The position numbers were made by a program, and so were the translations under genes. A model generated the notes under the pieces. It worked only from the letters and a program-made list of their open reading frames with translations, ran no database searches and was not told the origin of the DNA. Shown here piece by piece: positions 1 to 7,598 of a stretch of DNA of 64,000 bases (position 1 is the first letter of the stretch; each line of letters opens with the position of its first letter). Location: positions 1-64,000 of the forward strand of contig NZ_BBXF01000008.1 of assembly GCF_001570585.1 (NCBI RefSeq), in the 5' to 3' direction. The stretch comes from Herbidospora daliensis. Its GTDB lineage: Bacteria > Actinomycetota > Actinomycetes > Streptosporangiales > Streptosporangiaceae.

Positions 1-1156
1 CCGCCGGGCCGATCAGACCCGTTTCACCGATCGGGCCCTGGGGACCGATCGGACCCTGCGGTCCGTTCGGGCCCTGGGGGCCCACCGGGCCCTGGGCTCC
101 GTTCGAACCCGAAGGACCCTGAGGTCCCATGGGTCCTGCCGGGCCCTGGGGACCCTGCGGACCCTGGGGGCCCATGGGGCCACCGGACGGACCCTGGGGG
201 CCCTGCGGACCCATGGGGCCCATTGGGCCGCGCGGGCCACGGATGATGACCGGGTGGTGGTGCTTCTTCCAGCGAGGATCGTCGTGCCACCCCGCCACGC
301 TCTGTGCCCGCAGCGGGGCCGTGGAGCTGACGGGCACGTTAGGGTTTTGGGCCCCCTGCTGCGTGCCGGGAACCACTGCGCCCTGCTGACCCTGCGGGCC
401 CTGCGGGGCCGCCGGCTGGAACTGCGGCTGCGGCTGCTCAGGCATCTGAGGCTGCTGGCCGTTGTCGTCCCAACCGCCGTCCCAGCCGCCGCCGCCCTGC
501 TCGTTGTCCCAGCCGCGGTCGTTGTTGTCGTCCCAGCCGCGGTCGTGGTGGCCGTGGTGGCCGTGGTGCTCGCGCTCTTCCTCTTCGTGGTGGCGGTGCT
601 TCTTCTTGTGGTGCTTGTGGTGCTCCTCGAAGCGGTGGTGGTCGCGGCGGTGGTGGTGCCGCTCGTGCACGTGGTGGTGGTGGTTGCAGCGGTCGCCGTA
701 GTGGTGGCCGCCGTGGCCCCAGTCGCCGTCGCCGCCCCAGCTGCGGGTAGCGCCGTAGCCGCCCTCGTCGTCGCTCCAGCCGCTCTCGTAGCCGTCGCCG
801 TCCCAGCCGTGGTGACCGCCGTGGTGGTGGCCGTGGTCACAGTGGTGGTGGCTGCGGTGGACGAAGTGCTGGCGGTGGTGACGGTGGAAGAAGCGGTGGT
901 GCCTGTGGTGGTGGTGGCGGAAGCGCTTGATCACCTTGATCTTGACGCGCTTCAGCGGCCGCTTCTCGTGGAACTTCCAGCCGATGGCGCCGATGTTGTC
1001 GCTCAGCACGCTCGCGCCGGTGACGGAGGAGGTGCTGGCGCTGACGCCGGTGGCCCCGGTGAGAACCAGGCCGCTCGCCGCTACTGCGACGGCGAGCGCC
1101 TTGGCGCCGCGAACGGCGCGACGACCGAACTCGCGCCCTTTATCCTGAAAAGTCAT
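1..1156 (-). CDS. Exported His-rich protein with collagen-like Gly-X-Y tail (3' end outside window)
   Basis: The frame is open from an ATG at 1156 to the window edge, so about 385 residues are visible and the C-terminus is missing. A basic N-terminus is followed by a hydrophobic segment (about residues 12-35, rich in Ala/Val, ending near GATGVSAS), consistent with a Sec signal peptide. Residues about 75-200 are packed with HH pairs mixed with Asp, Gly and Trp; a Gln/Pro linker follows, then a run of G-P-Q/G-P-M type Gly-X-Y triplets to the edge. His clusters suggest metal binding and Gly-X-Y repeats suggest a collagen-like triple helix; both are inferences. No strong Shine-Dalgarno precedes the ATG. 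The overlapping plus-strand Val/Ala-rich frames are composition shadows. I do not recognise a named family for this combination. Confidence 0.8.
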   Translation of the reverse strand, partial: MTFQDKGREFGRRAVRGAKALAVAVAASGLVLTGATGVSASTSSVTGASVLSDNIGAIGWKFHEKRPLKRVKIKVIKRFRHHHHRHHRFFHRHHRQHFVHRSHHHCDHGHHHGGHHGWDGDGYESGWSDDEGGYGATRSWGGDGDWGHGGHHYGDRCNHHHHVHERHHHRRDHHRFEEHHKHHKKKHRHHEEEEREHHGHHGHHDRGWDDNNDRGWDNEQGGGGWDGGWDDNGQQPQMPEQPQPQFQPAAPQGPQGQQGAVVPGTQQGAQNPNVPVSSTAPLRAQSVAGWHDDPRWKKHHHPVIIRGPRGPMGPMGPQGPQGPSGGPMGPQGPQGPQGPAGPMGPQGPSGSNGAQGPVGPQGPNGPQGPIGPQGPIGETGLIGPA

Positions 1157-1188
1157 GTCAGTCCATGCTCTTTGGTACGTGCATCCGA

Positions 1189-1216
1189 ATTACGGGATCT
1201 GAATTGATTCCGTAAT
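1189..1216. promoter_or_regulatory. Inverted repeat between two minus-strand genes
   Basis: ATTACGG (1189-1195) and CCGTAAT (1210-1216) are perfect 7-bp arms around a 14-nt AT-rich centre. It lies 33 bp upstream of the His-rich/collagen-like ORF and 48 bp downstream of the stop of the next minus-strand gene. It could be an operator or a weak terminator; there is no clear U-tract. Confidence 0.3.
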
Positions 1217-1263
1217 GCTGAGTAGGGTGCCCGGCGTACCAAAAAGCGAAAAGCTGGACATAG

Positions 1264-1653
1264 CTAACTAACGTAAACGAGTTTGTATTGCGCAGGAAAA
1301 GCGCCGACGTTCTGACATGAGAGGACGTTCGCCATCGTCTCCCGGACTTCGCTGGTCGGGTCGCTCAGATCTTCGGCCGTGACCCCCCGCAGCGCCGAGC
1401 GCAGGCGCGTCAGATCGGCGGTGAGCACGGGGTTCGCGCGATCGGACACGTTGTCGAGGCGGCCTCCCACCAGGCCGTCGATCACGGTGAGCGTGTTCGC
1501 GAGATTCGGACTTTTAGGATCAATCTGCTGAACTTGGGCGACGATTTCGACGGCGGCTTCGCATGGTGTCCGGTTATCTGCCCAAAACAGGACGTATAAC
1601 CCCAGGCCCGACATGACTAATATGACGGAAACTGCGACGGCGACGCGGGACAT
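1264..1653 (-). CDS. Small membrane-anchored or exported protein of unknown function (129 aa)
   Basis: The ATG at 1653 has GGAG seven bases upstream. The N-terminus (MSRVAVAVSVILVMSGLGLY) is a single hydrophobic helix that could be an uncleaved anchor or signal peptide, followed by a soluble domain of about 100 residues. Two Cys, at about residues 31 and 113, could form an extracytoplasmic disulphide. The soluble part looks helical (LTRLRSALRG, VRETMANVL) and resembles a small periplasmic-type helical domain, but I recognise no family. The frame continues upstream of 1653 as an antisense shadow of the aldo/keto reductase gene; that extension is rejected on RBS and composition grounds. It is divergent from the reductase gene, with a candidate operator dyad between them. 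Confidence 0.65.
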   Translation of the reverse strand: MSRVAVAVSVILVMSGLGLYVLFWADNRTPCEAAVEIVAQVQQIDPKSPNLANTLTVIDGLVGGRLDNVSDRANPVLTADLTRLRSALRGVTAEDLSDPTSEVRETMANVLSCQNVGAFPAQYKLVYVS

Positions 1654-1755
1654 TGGCACTCCGAATGACGAGGGAACACGCCACAGGATGCCGTGAATAG
1701 GGGAAAGGTTGTCTTCCCATGACGAATACGTTGGAGTTCCGGGAAATACCCCTCC

Positions 1756-1775
1756 CGACATTTCCGGACTTGTCG
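1756..1775. promoter_or_regulatory. Candidate operator CGACA-N10-TGTCG
   Basis: A 5+5 bp dyad with a 10-bp centre lies in the divergent region between the small anchored protein and the aldo/keto reductase. The same spaced dyad occurs at 7494-7513 and 33735-33754, also between divergent genes. The centre TTTCCGG is shared with the 7494 site. Confidence 0.4.
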
Positions 1776-1842
1776 TGACGTAACAGCTTGACCTGGAGCG
1801 CGGTCCAGCACCCAGACTCGGTCGCGACGACGGGAGGACCAC

Positions 1843-2829
1843 ATGAGATACCGCACGATCGGCGCCACCCCCGCCACCCGGCGGGAGGTCAGCGTGCTGT
1901 CGCTGGGGGCGATGCTGTTCGGCTCGGTGACCGACGAGGCGACCAGTTTCGCGATCCTCGACCGGTTCGTGGAGGCCGGGGGGACCTTCATCGACACCTC
2001 GGGCAACTACGCCTTCTGGACCGACGGCGGCCAGGGCGGGCACAGCGAGGAACTGCTCGGCCGCTGGCGGCGCTCGCGCGGCGTCGGCGCCGAGATCGTG
2101 ATCGCCACCAAGGTCGGCGGCCGGCCGCTGGCCCCCGGCACGAGCTACACCGACAACCCCGAGGGGCTGTCGGCGAAGATCATCCGTGAGTCGGCCGAAC
2201 GCAGCATGGAGCGGATGGGCCTCGACCGGATCGACGTCCTCTACGCGCACATCGAGGACCCCCGCACCCCGGTCGAGGAGACCGTCGAGGGCTTCGCCGC
2301 GCTGGTCGCCGAGGGCCTGGTCGGCATGCTCGGGGTCAGCAACCACGCCGCCTGGCGGGTCGAGCGGGCCCGCGCCCTGGCGGCGGCGCGGGGGCTGCCG
2401 GGCTACGAGATCCTCCAGTACGCCCACAGCTACCTGCGCCCCCGCGTGGACATCCCCGACGCGCTGTTCCGCGACGGCAACCTCGGGGCGGCGGGGCCCG
2501 ACCTGATGTCGTACCTGAGGGAGGAGAAGGAGCTCGTGCTGGTGGCCTATTCGCCGCTGCTGTCGGGCCGCTACACGCGGGCCGACAAGGAGTTCCCGCC
2601 CGACTTCCGGCACCCGGGCGTGGACGCCCGGCTCGCCAGGGTGCGGGAGATCGCCGCCGAGACGGGGGCCTCCGTCAACCAGGTCGTGCTGGCCTGGCAG
2701 ATGGGGCACGAGGTGCCGATCATCCCGCTGGCGGGCGCCTCGTCCCTGGCCCAGCTGGAGGAGAACCTGGCGGCCGTCGACCTGGAGCTGACGGCCGAGC
2801 AGCGGGCGGCGCTCGACGCGACCCACTAG
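1843..2829 (+). CDS. Aldo/keto reductase (328 aa)
   Basis: A soluble NADP(H)-dependent oxidoreductase of the AKR (beta/alpha)8-barrel superfamily, expected to reduce aldehydes or ketones; the substrate is unknown. The family catalytic tetrad is visible: Asp in FIDTSGNY, Tyr in the same segment, Lys in IVIATKVGG and His in DVLYAHIEDP. The fold is complete through the C-terminal QVVLAWQMGHEVPIIPLAGA segment, which in this family forms part of the nucleotide-binding site, and the length is normal. The ATG at 1843 has GGGAGGA upstream. The stop is 13 bp before the DHFR-like gene in the same direction, so the two are probably cotranscribed. Confidence 0.9.
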   Translation: MRYRTIGATPATRREVSVLSLGAMLFGSVTDEATSFAILDRFVEAGGTFIDTSGNYAFWTDGGQGGHSEELLGRWRRSRGVGAEIVIATKVGGRPLAPGTSYTDNPEGLSAKIIRESAERSMERMGLDRIDVLYAHIEDPRTPVEETVEGFAALVAEGLVGMLGVSNHAAWRVERARALAAARGLPGYEILQYAHSYLRPRVDIPDALFRDGNLGAAGPDLMSYLREEKELVLVAYSPLLSGRYTRADKEFPPDFRHPGVDARLARVREIAAETGASVNQVVLAWQMGHEVPIIPLAGASSLAQLEENLAAVDLELTAEQRAALDATH

Positions 2830-2842
2830 CTAGCCTGGGGGG

Positions 2843-3412
2843 ATGCGGAAGATCGTCATCATGTCGGCGGTGTCGCTCGACGGCTACATGGAGGGTCCCG
2901 GCCGGGACATCTCCTGGCACCGCGTCGACGCCGAGCTGCACCGCCACTTCAACGCCCTGCTCGCGCCGCTGAGCGCCTTCATCGACGGCCGGGTCACCCA
3001 CGAGCTGATGGCCGATTACTGGCCGACCGCCGCCGACGACCCGGCGGCCTCCCGCGAGACCGCCGACTTCGCCCGGATCTGGGTCGCCAAGAAGAAGTAC
3101 GTCTTCTCCCGCACCCTCCGCGAGGACCGCTGGAACACCGAGGTGGTGCGGGAGCTCGACCCCGAGTGGGTCAGGGAGCTCAAGGCGACGCCGGGGGCCG
3201 ACATGGCGCTCGGCGGGGCGAACCTGATGGCCCAGTTCATGCGCCACGGCCTGGTCGACGAGTACCGGCTCTTCCTGAACCCGGTCGTGGTCGGCGGCGG
3301 CACCCCGCTGTTCCCGCCCGGCCTCGTCATGGACCTGCGGCTGATCGAGACCCGGCCGTTCGGCGACGGCGTGGTCGAGCTGACCTACCGGCCGGGCCCG
3401 AACAGGTCGTAG
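2843..3412 (+). CDS. Dihydrofolate reductase family protein (RibD C-terminal-like, 189 aa)
   Basis: The N-terminal segment KIVIMSAVSLDGYMEG is the hallmark first strand of the DHFR/RibD-C fold. DMALGGANLMAQFMRHGLVDEYRLFLNPVVVGGG near residues 120-155 matches the conserved second half (GGANL, then DEYRL.L.PVVVGGG). Members of this group are small soluble NADPH-binding proteins of mostly uncharacterised function; it is probably not housekeeping FolA. A G-rich run directly precedes the ATG at 2843. The gene lies 13 bp after the aldo/keto reductase gene, and its last 28 bp overlap the convergent MFS gene end. Confidence 0.85.
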   Translation: MRKIVIMSAVSLDGYMEGPGRDISWHRVDAELHRHFNALLAPLSAFIDGRVTHELMADYWPTAADDPAASRETADFARIWVAKKKYVFSRTLREDRWNTEVVRELDPEWVRELKATPGADMALGGANLMAQFMRHGLVDEYRLFLNPVVVGGGTPLFPPGLVMDLRLIETRPFGDGVVELTYRPGPNRS

Positions 3413-4776
3413 AGGGCGACCAGCAGCGCGGCCACCACGAAGGCCGACGAGGTGAGCATGGCGATCTGGAAGCTCTCCGCCCAGTTCCCGCGTGAGGTCG
3501 CCAGGTGGGCGAAGTAGACCGCGCCGACGGCCGCGATCCCGGCGGCCGAGCCGATCCGCTGCCAGGTCTGCAGCACCCCGCCCGCGCTGCCGGCCCGCCC
3601 GACCGGCACGTGGCTGAGCGTGAGGGTCTGGTTGGGCGAGATGACGAGCCCGCTGCCGACGCCCGACAGCAGCAGCGGCCCGGCCGCCGCCCACCCGGCG
3701 TGCTGGCCGGGCACCTCGTGCACGGCCAGCATCGTGGCCACGAACCCGACCGCCACGATGAACAACCCCCACGCGACCAGCGCCCGGCCGTAGCGGTGCA
3801 CCAGCCGCCCGCTGATCCCGGCGGAGATGCCCGAGCCCACCGCGAACGGCACCGAGGCGAGCCCGGCCATCAGCGCCGAATACTGCAGGCCGTTCTGCAG
3901 GAACAGGGTGAACACGAAGAAGATCGCGGTGAACCCGGCGAAGTAGAGCACGCCGATCAGCCCGCCGAGCGTGAACGCCCGCGACCGGAACAGGTCCATG
4001 TGCACCAGCGGCTCGATGCGCCGGGCCGCCCGCAGCTCCCAGACGGCGAACCCGGCCAGCACGACCACTCCGGCGGGGACGAGCAGCCACTTCGGCGCGC
4101 CCGGCCACTGCTGGTTCTGCAGGAACGGCAGCAGCACCAGCAGCAGCCCGCCCGCCAGCAGCACCACGCCGACCGGGTCGAACCCCGCCTTCAACGTCCG
4201 GCGCGTGTTCTCGGCGGGCAGCAGCCGCAGCGCGAACGGCAACGACAGCAGGCCGATCGGCAGGTTGACGTAGAAGACCCAGCGCCAGCCGTTCTCCTCG
4301 CCGAAGAGCTGGATCAGCACGCCGCCCAGCAGCGGGCCCACGGCGGTGGACAGGCCGATCACCGCGCCCAGGTAGCCGAAGGCCCGGCCGCGCTCCGCAC
4401 CCTGGAACATCTCCTGGATGTAGCCGCTGACCTGCGGCATCATCAGCGCGCCCGCCGCCCCCTGCACCAGCCGGGCGACGATCAGCCACCACTCGTTCTG
4501 GGCCGCGCCGCAGGCCGCGCTCGCGACGGTGAACAACACGATGCCCCACATGAACACCGCCCGCCGGCTGCGCGCGTCGCCCAGCCGCCCGCCCGGGATC
4601 AGAGCGAGGCCGAAGGCGAGGGCGTAGCCGGACACCACCCACTGGAGGCCGCTGTCGCTGGCGCCGATCCCCGCCTGGATGTCGGGCAGCGCCACGTTGA
4701 CGATCGAGACGTCCAGCAGCGTCATGAACGCCGGGACCAGGCAGACGGCCAGGGCACGCCAGCGACGGGGATTCAT
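3385..4776 (-). CDS. MFS drug/metabolite exporter, DHA2 (EmrB/QacA) type (463 aa)
   Basis: A multi-spanning inner-membrane proton antiporter of the major facilitator superfamily. FMTLLDVSIVNVALPDIQ in the first helix is the DHA motif D1 typical of EmrB/QacA proteins, and GGRLGDARSRR is motif A of the 2-3 loop. The hydrophobic pattern fits about 12-14 helices, and the length is close to the family norm. The ATG at 4776 lies 28 bp after the stop of the kinase-aminotransferase gene on the same strand, so the two likely form an operon and the transporter may export a related amino compound (inference). Its 3' end overlaps the convergent DHFR-like gene by 28 bp. Confidence 0.9.
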   Translation of the reverse strand: MNPRRWRALAVCLVPAFMTLLDVSIVNVALPDIQAGIGASDSGLQWVVSGYALAFGLALIPGGRLGDARSRRAVFMWGIVLFTVASAACGAAQNEWWLIVARLVQGAAGALMMPQVSGYIQEMFQGAERGRAFGYLGAVIGLSTAVGPLLGGVLIQLFGEENGWRWVFYVNLPIGLLSLPFALRLLPAENTRRTLKAGFDPVGVVLLAGGLLLVLLPFLQNQQWPGAPKWLLVPAGVVVLAGFAVWELRAARRIEPLVHMDLFRSRAFTLGGLIGVLYFAGFTAIFFVFTLFLQNGLQYSALMAGLASVPFAVGSGISAGISGRLVHRYGRALVAWGLFIVAVGFVATMLAVHEVPGQHAGWAAAGPLLLSGVGSGLVISPNQTLTLSHVPVGRAGSAGGVLQTWQRIGSAAGIAAVGAVYFAHLATSRGNWAESFQIAMLTSSAFVVAALLVALYDLFGPGR

Positions 4777-4804
4777 ACCCCGTCCACTGCCCCCACCTGG
4801 GGAT

Positions 4805-7489
4805 TCACCAACCCTCCGACAGGGTGCGGGCCAGCGCGGCGGCGAAGAAGGCGGCGCTGTCCTCCGTCAGCACCATCGGCGGCTTGATCTTCAGGATGTT
4901 CAGGTGGTCGCCGGTCGGCTGCACGACCACGCCGAGCTCCAGCATCCGGTCGCAGATCGCCGAGGTCTCCTCGGTGGCCGGGGAGCCGTCGGGCCGGGTC
5001 AGCTCGACGCCCATGTAGAGGCCCAGGCCGTGCACCGCGCCGATGATCGGGTGCTCGGCGGCCAGACTCTCAATCAGGTCGCGCAGGCGGTCGCCGACCC
5101 GGGCCGCGTTGGCCTGGAGGCCCTCCTCCTCGATGACGTCGAGCACGGTCAGGCCGGTGACGCAGCTGACCGGGCTGCCGCCCGCGCTGGAGAAGAAGTA
5201 GCCCACCCTGCGGTAGGTCTCGGCGATCTCCCGGGTCGTGATGACCGCGCCCAGCGGATGGCCGTTGCCCATGGCCTTGGCGATCGTGATCACGTCGGGG
5301 ACGACGCCCTGCTGCTCGAAGCCCCAGAAGTGGCGGCCGAGGCGGCCGTAGCCGACCTGGACCTCGTCGGCGACGCACAGACCTCCGTGGGCGCGGACCT
5401 TCTCGTAGACGGCCGACAGGTAGCCGTCGGGGAGCGGGATGCCGCCCGCGTTGCCGTAGAAGGCCTCGGCGATGAAGCCCGCCGGTTCGCCGATCATGGC
5501 GAGGGCCTTGGCGAGGGCGTCGGGGTCGCGGTGCGGGGCCGGGACCGGGCGCACCCAGGCCGGGCGGGTGGCCATCGCGTTCGGGTTGTCGGCCGTGGAC
5601 GTGCTGACGGCGTCGGAGGCCGTCGTCCAGCCGTGGTAGGCCTCGGCGACGCAGAGCATCTCCTCGCGGCCGGTGGCGACCTGGACCAGCCGCAGCGCCA
5701 GGTCGACCGCCTCGGAGCCGCTGTTGACCAGGAAGACCGTGTCGAGCGGATCGGGGGCCAGGTCGGCCAGCCGCCGGGAGAAGTCGGCGATGGCGCGGTA
5801 GTTGAACCGCGAGTTGGTGTTCAGCAGGGCGAGCTGCCGCGACACCGCCTCGGTGAGGCGCGGGTGGGCGTGCCCGATCGCCGCGACGTTGTTCACCATG
5901 TCGAGGTAGGTGCGGCCGTGCACGTCGGTGAGGTGCTGCCGCCAGCCGCGCTCGATCCGGGGCGGGTCGGCGTAGTAGTGCTCCTGGACGGCGGCCAGCG
6001 CGTCGCGGGTGAAGGGGGCCGGTTCGGGGGCCGGGCGGATGCCGAACAGGGGGCCCGGGTCGGGGCAGACGGCCTGCCAGGCGGCCGCCTCCTCGGGGGT
6101 GACGAAGGCCGGGGGTTCGAGGTCGCGTACCGAGCAGAGGGTCGCGTAGACCGGACCGGAGACGGCGCCGATCTGGTCGCCGGCGCGGACCGGACCCTCC
6201 CACATCTCGACCCCGCTCAGCCGCAGGTCGAGGGTGGCGCCGTGCAGCACCCCCAGATGCACCTCGCCGTCGAAGGGCGCGTGCACCGCGGTGCCCGCCG
6301 GGAGGCGCGACTCGACGCCGAGCGGGACCGTCGCGGGCGCGTCGAAGGAGTGGATCCGGGTCTCGGTCAGCCGGGGCTCGCCGGCCCGGTGGGCGACGCC
6401 CTCTTCCGGCGTGTACGTCTCCAGCACCCCGCCCGGCAGCTCGCCCGTCACCGACAGGTCCCGCACCGGCAGCACCGGCACGATCGGCGCGCCCGAGAAC
6501 CGGGCCGGCGGACTCTCCCGGAACGCCGCCTCGGCCACCTCGAACGGCAGGCTCAGCGCGGTCTCGAAGGCGCGGAACTCGGCGTCCTGCCGCTCGGTCG
6601 CGTAGTCGTTGTCGGGCTCCAGCAGCGCCTGGTGGACCCCGCTGACCACCAGCACCGCCGTGCGGGCCACGATCGCCGGCCAGAGCGCGGCCAGTTCGTC
6701 GCCGCTCAGCGGCACCACCCGCTGGAAGGCGCGCACCGCCGGGAGGATCGCCAGCGGCCGTTCGGGCGCGTGGTGCAGCAGCGACGCGCAGGTCACCGCG
6801 AGCTCGCCGACGATCCAGCCGTGCCCGAGGTCGCCGAAGTCGATCACGCCGTCGGGCACCGGACGCCCGTCGCGGCCGATCGAGCAGACCACGTTGTCGT
6901 CGGTCAGGTCGCCGTGGACGGCCTGCGTCCGCAGGTCGCCCGCCAGGGCGTCGAGCCGGTCGCAGGCCAGGTCGGCGGCCCGGCGCACCAGGTCGCGGCC
7001 GGTCGACAACGAGCCGATCATCTGGTCGATCTCGGTCCGGGCCCGGCGCAGGTCCCATTGGGAGACGCGGTCGAGGCCGGGGTGGTCGAGGTCGGCGAGG
7101 TTGGCCGCGAGCCGCCCGGCCAGGTCGCCGAGCCGTCCGACGACCACGGGCGCGAGGTAGGCGTGCTCGATCAGGGGCCGGCCGGGCACGAAGGTCAGCA
7201 ACCGGGCCCGCAGGCCGTCGCCGAACCGGGCGACGTAGCCGCCCTCGGCCGCGGGTTGCGGTTGGGGCACCCTCATCCGGTCGCGGAGGTGCAGCAACGC
7301 GGCGTCCTGGGCGTCGAGTTCGGCGTCGGTGTAGCCGGTGTTGGCGACCTTGAGCAGGTACCGGCCGTCGACGACGTAGTTGCGGTCCTGATTGCTGCCG
7401 ACCTCCCTGACCTCGCCGCGGACGCCGAAGCAGGTGTCGGCGATCTCTCGGGCCTGGTCGAGGGTCACATCAGGACGGACGACGTTCAT
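4805..7489 (-). CDS. Kinase-like (APH) + M23/barrel-like + class III aminotransferase fusion (894 aa)
   Basis: Three domains are visible. Residues about 1-330 form an aminoglycoside/choline-kinase-like fold: NYVVDGRYLLKVAN supplies the nucleotide Lys, VHGDLTDDNVV the catalytic Asp loop and VIDFGDLGHGW the metal Asp. Residues about 350-450 contain GTAVHAPFDGEVHLG and GDQIGAV, typical of an M23/biotinyl-like beta barrel. The remainder is a fold-type I class III aminotransferase: FLVNSGSEAVDLALRL, AYHGWTT, FIAEAFYGNAGG, CVADEVQVGYGR and VITIAKAMGNG, whose Lys would bind PLP. The same three-domain plan is known in AGXT2L-like proteins (related to phospholyases); the substrate here is unknown, but phospho-amino alcohols are plausible. 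It is the first gene of an operon with the MFS exporter. Confidence 0.88.
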   Translation of the reverse strand: MNVVRPDVTLDQAREIADTCFGVRGEVREVGSNQDRNYVVDGRYLLKVANTGYTDAELDAQDAALLHLRDRMRVPQPQPAAEGGYVARFGDGLRARLLTFVPGRPLIEHAYLAPVVVGRLGDLAGRLAANLADLDHPGLDRVSQWDLRRARTEIDQMIGSLSTGRDLVRRAADLACDRLDALAGDLRTQAVHGDLTDDNVVCSIGRDGRPVPDGVIDFGDLGHGWIVGELAVTCASLLHHAPERPLAILPAVRAFQRVVPLSGDELAALWPAIVARTAVLVVSGVHQALLEPDNDYATERQDAEFRAFETALSLPFEVAEAAFRESPPARFSGAPIVPVLPVRDLSVTGELPGGVLETYTPEEGVAHRAGEPRLTETRIHSFDAPATVPLGVESRLPAGTAVHAPFDGEVHLGVLHGATLDLRLSGVEMWEGPVRAGDQIGAVSGPVYATLCSVRDLEPPAFVTPEEAAAWQAVCPDPGPLFGIRPAPEPAPFTRDALAAVQEHYYADPPRIERGWRQHLTDVHGRTYLDMVNNVAAIGHAHPRLTEAVSRQLALLNTNSRFNYRAIADFSRRLADLAPDPLDTVFLVNSGSEAVDLALRLVQVATGREEMLCVAEAYHGWTTASDAVSTSTADNPNAMATRPAWVRPVPAPHRDPDALAKALAMIGEPAGFIAEAFYGNAGGIPLPDGYLSAVYEKVRAHGGLCVADEVQVGYGRLGRHFWGFEQQGVVPDVITIAKAMGNGHPLGAVITTREIAETYRRVGYFFSSAGGSPVSCVTGLTVLDVIEEEGLQANAARVGDRLRDLIESLAAEHPIIGAVHGLGLYMGVELTRPDGSPATEETSAICDRMLELGVVVQPTGDHLNILKIKPPMVLTEDSAAFFAAALARTLSEGW

Positions 7490-7493
7490 GTGC

Positions 7494-7513
7494 CGACATT
7501 TCCGGTCATGTCG
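7494..7513. promoter_or_regulatory. Candidate operator CGACA-N10-TGTCG
   Basis: The dyad sits 5 bp upstream of the ATG of the kinase-aminotransferase gene, in the region divergent from the TcA-like gene. The arms extend to CGACAT/ATGTCG. It shares 18 of 21 bases with the 1755-1775 region. A site this close to the start codon would suit a repressor. Confidence 0.4.
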
Positions 7514-7598
7514 CTCAGTCTTGCATCGCCGGACAAACCGAAGTGATCGGAGTTGTCACCGTTTCGGTAGATAGCTCTTCTTTGCCGGATCGGCGAGC

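Noticed and set aside
13-840. Minus-strand Thr/Ala/Arg-rich frame in the same region
   Set aside because: It is a frame-shifted reading of the His-rich repeats (CAC-CAC read as ACC/CCA) with no signal peptide. The in-phase frame from 1156 explains the region.
254-1207. Plus-strand Val/Ala-rich open frame over the His-rich/collagen-like gene
   Set aside because: The sequence is low-complexity because His and Gly codons read antisense give Val/Ala. The minus frame has a signal peptide and true Gly-X-Y periodicity.
1654-2826. N-terminal extension of the 129-aa protein across the aldo/keto reductase gene
   Set aside because: The extension is Arg/Gly-rich antisense composition. The RBS and hydrophobic N-terminus support the ATG at 1653.
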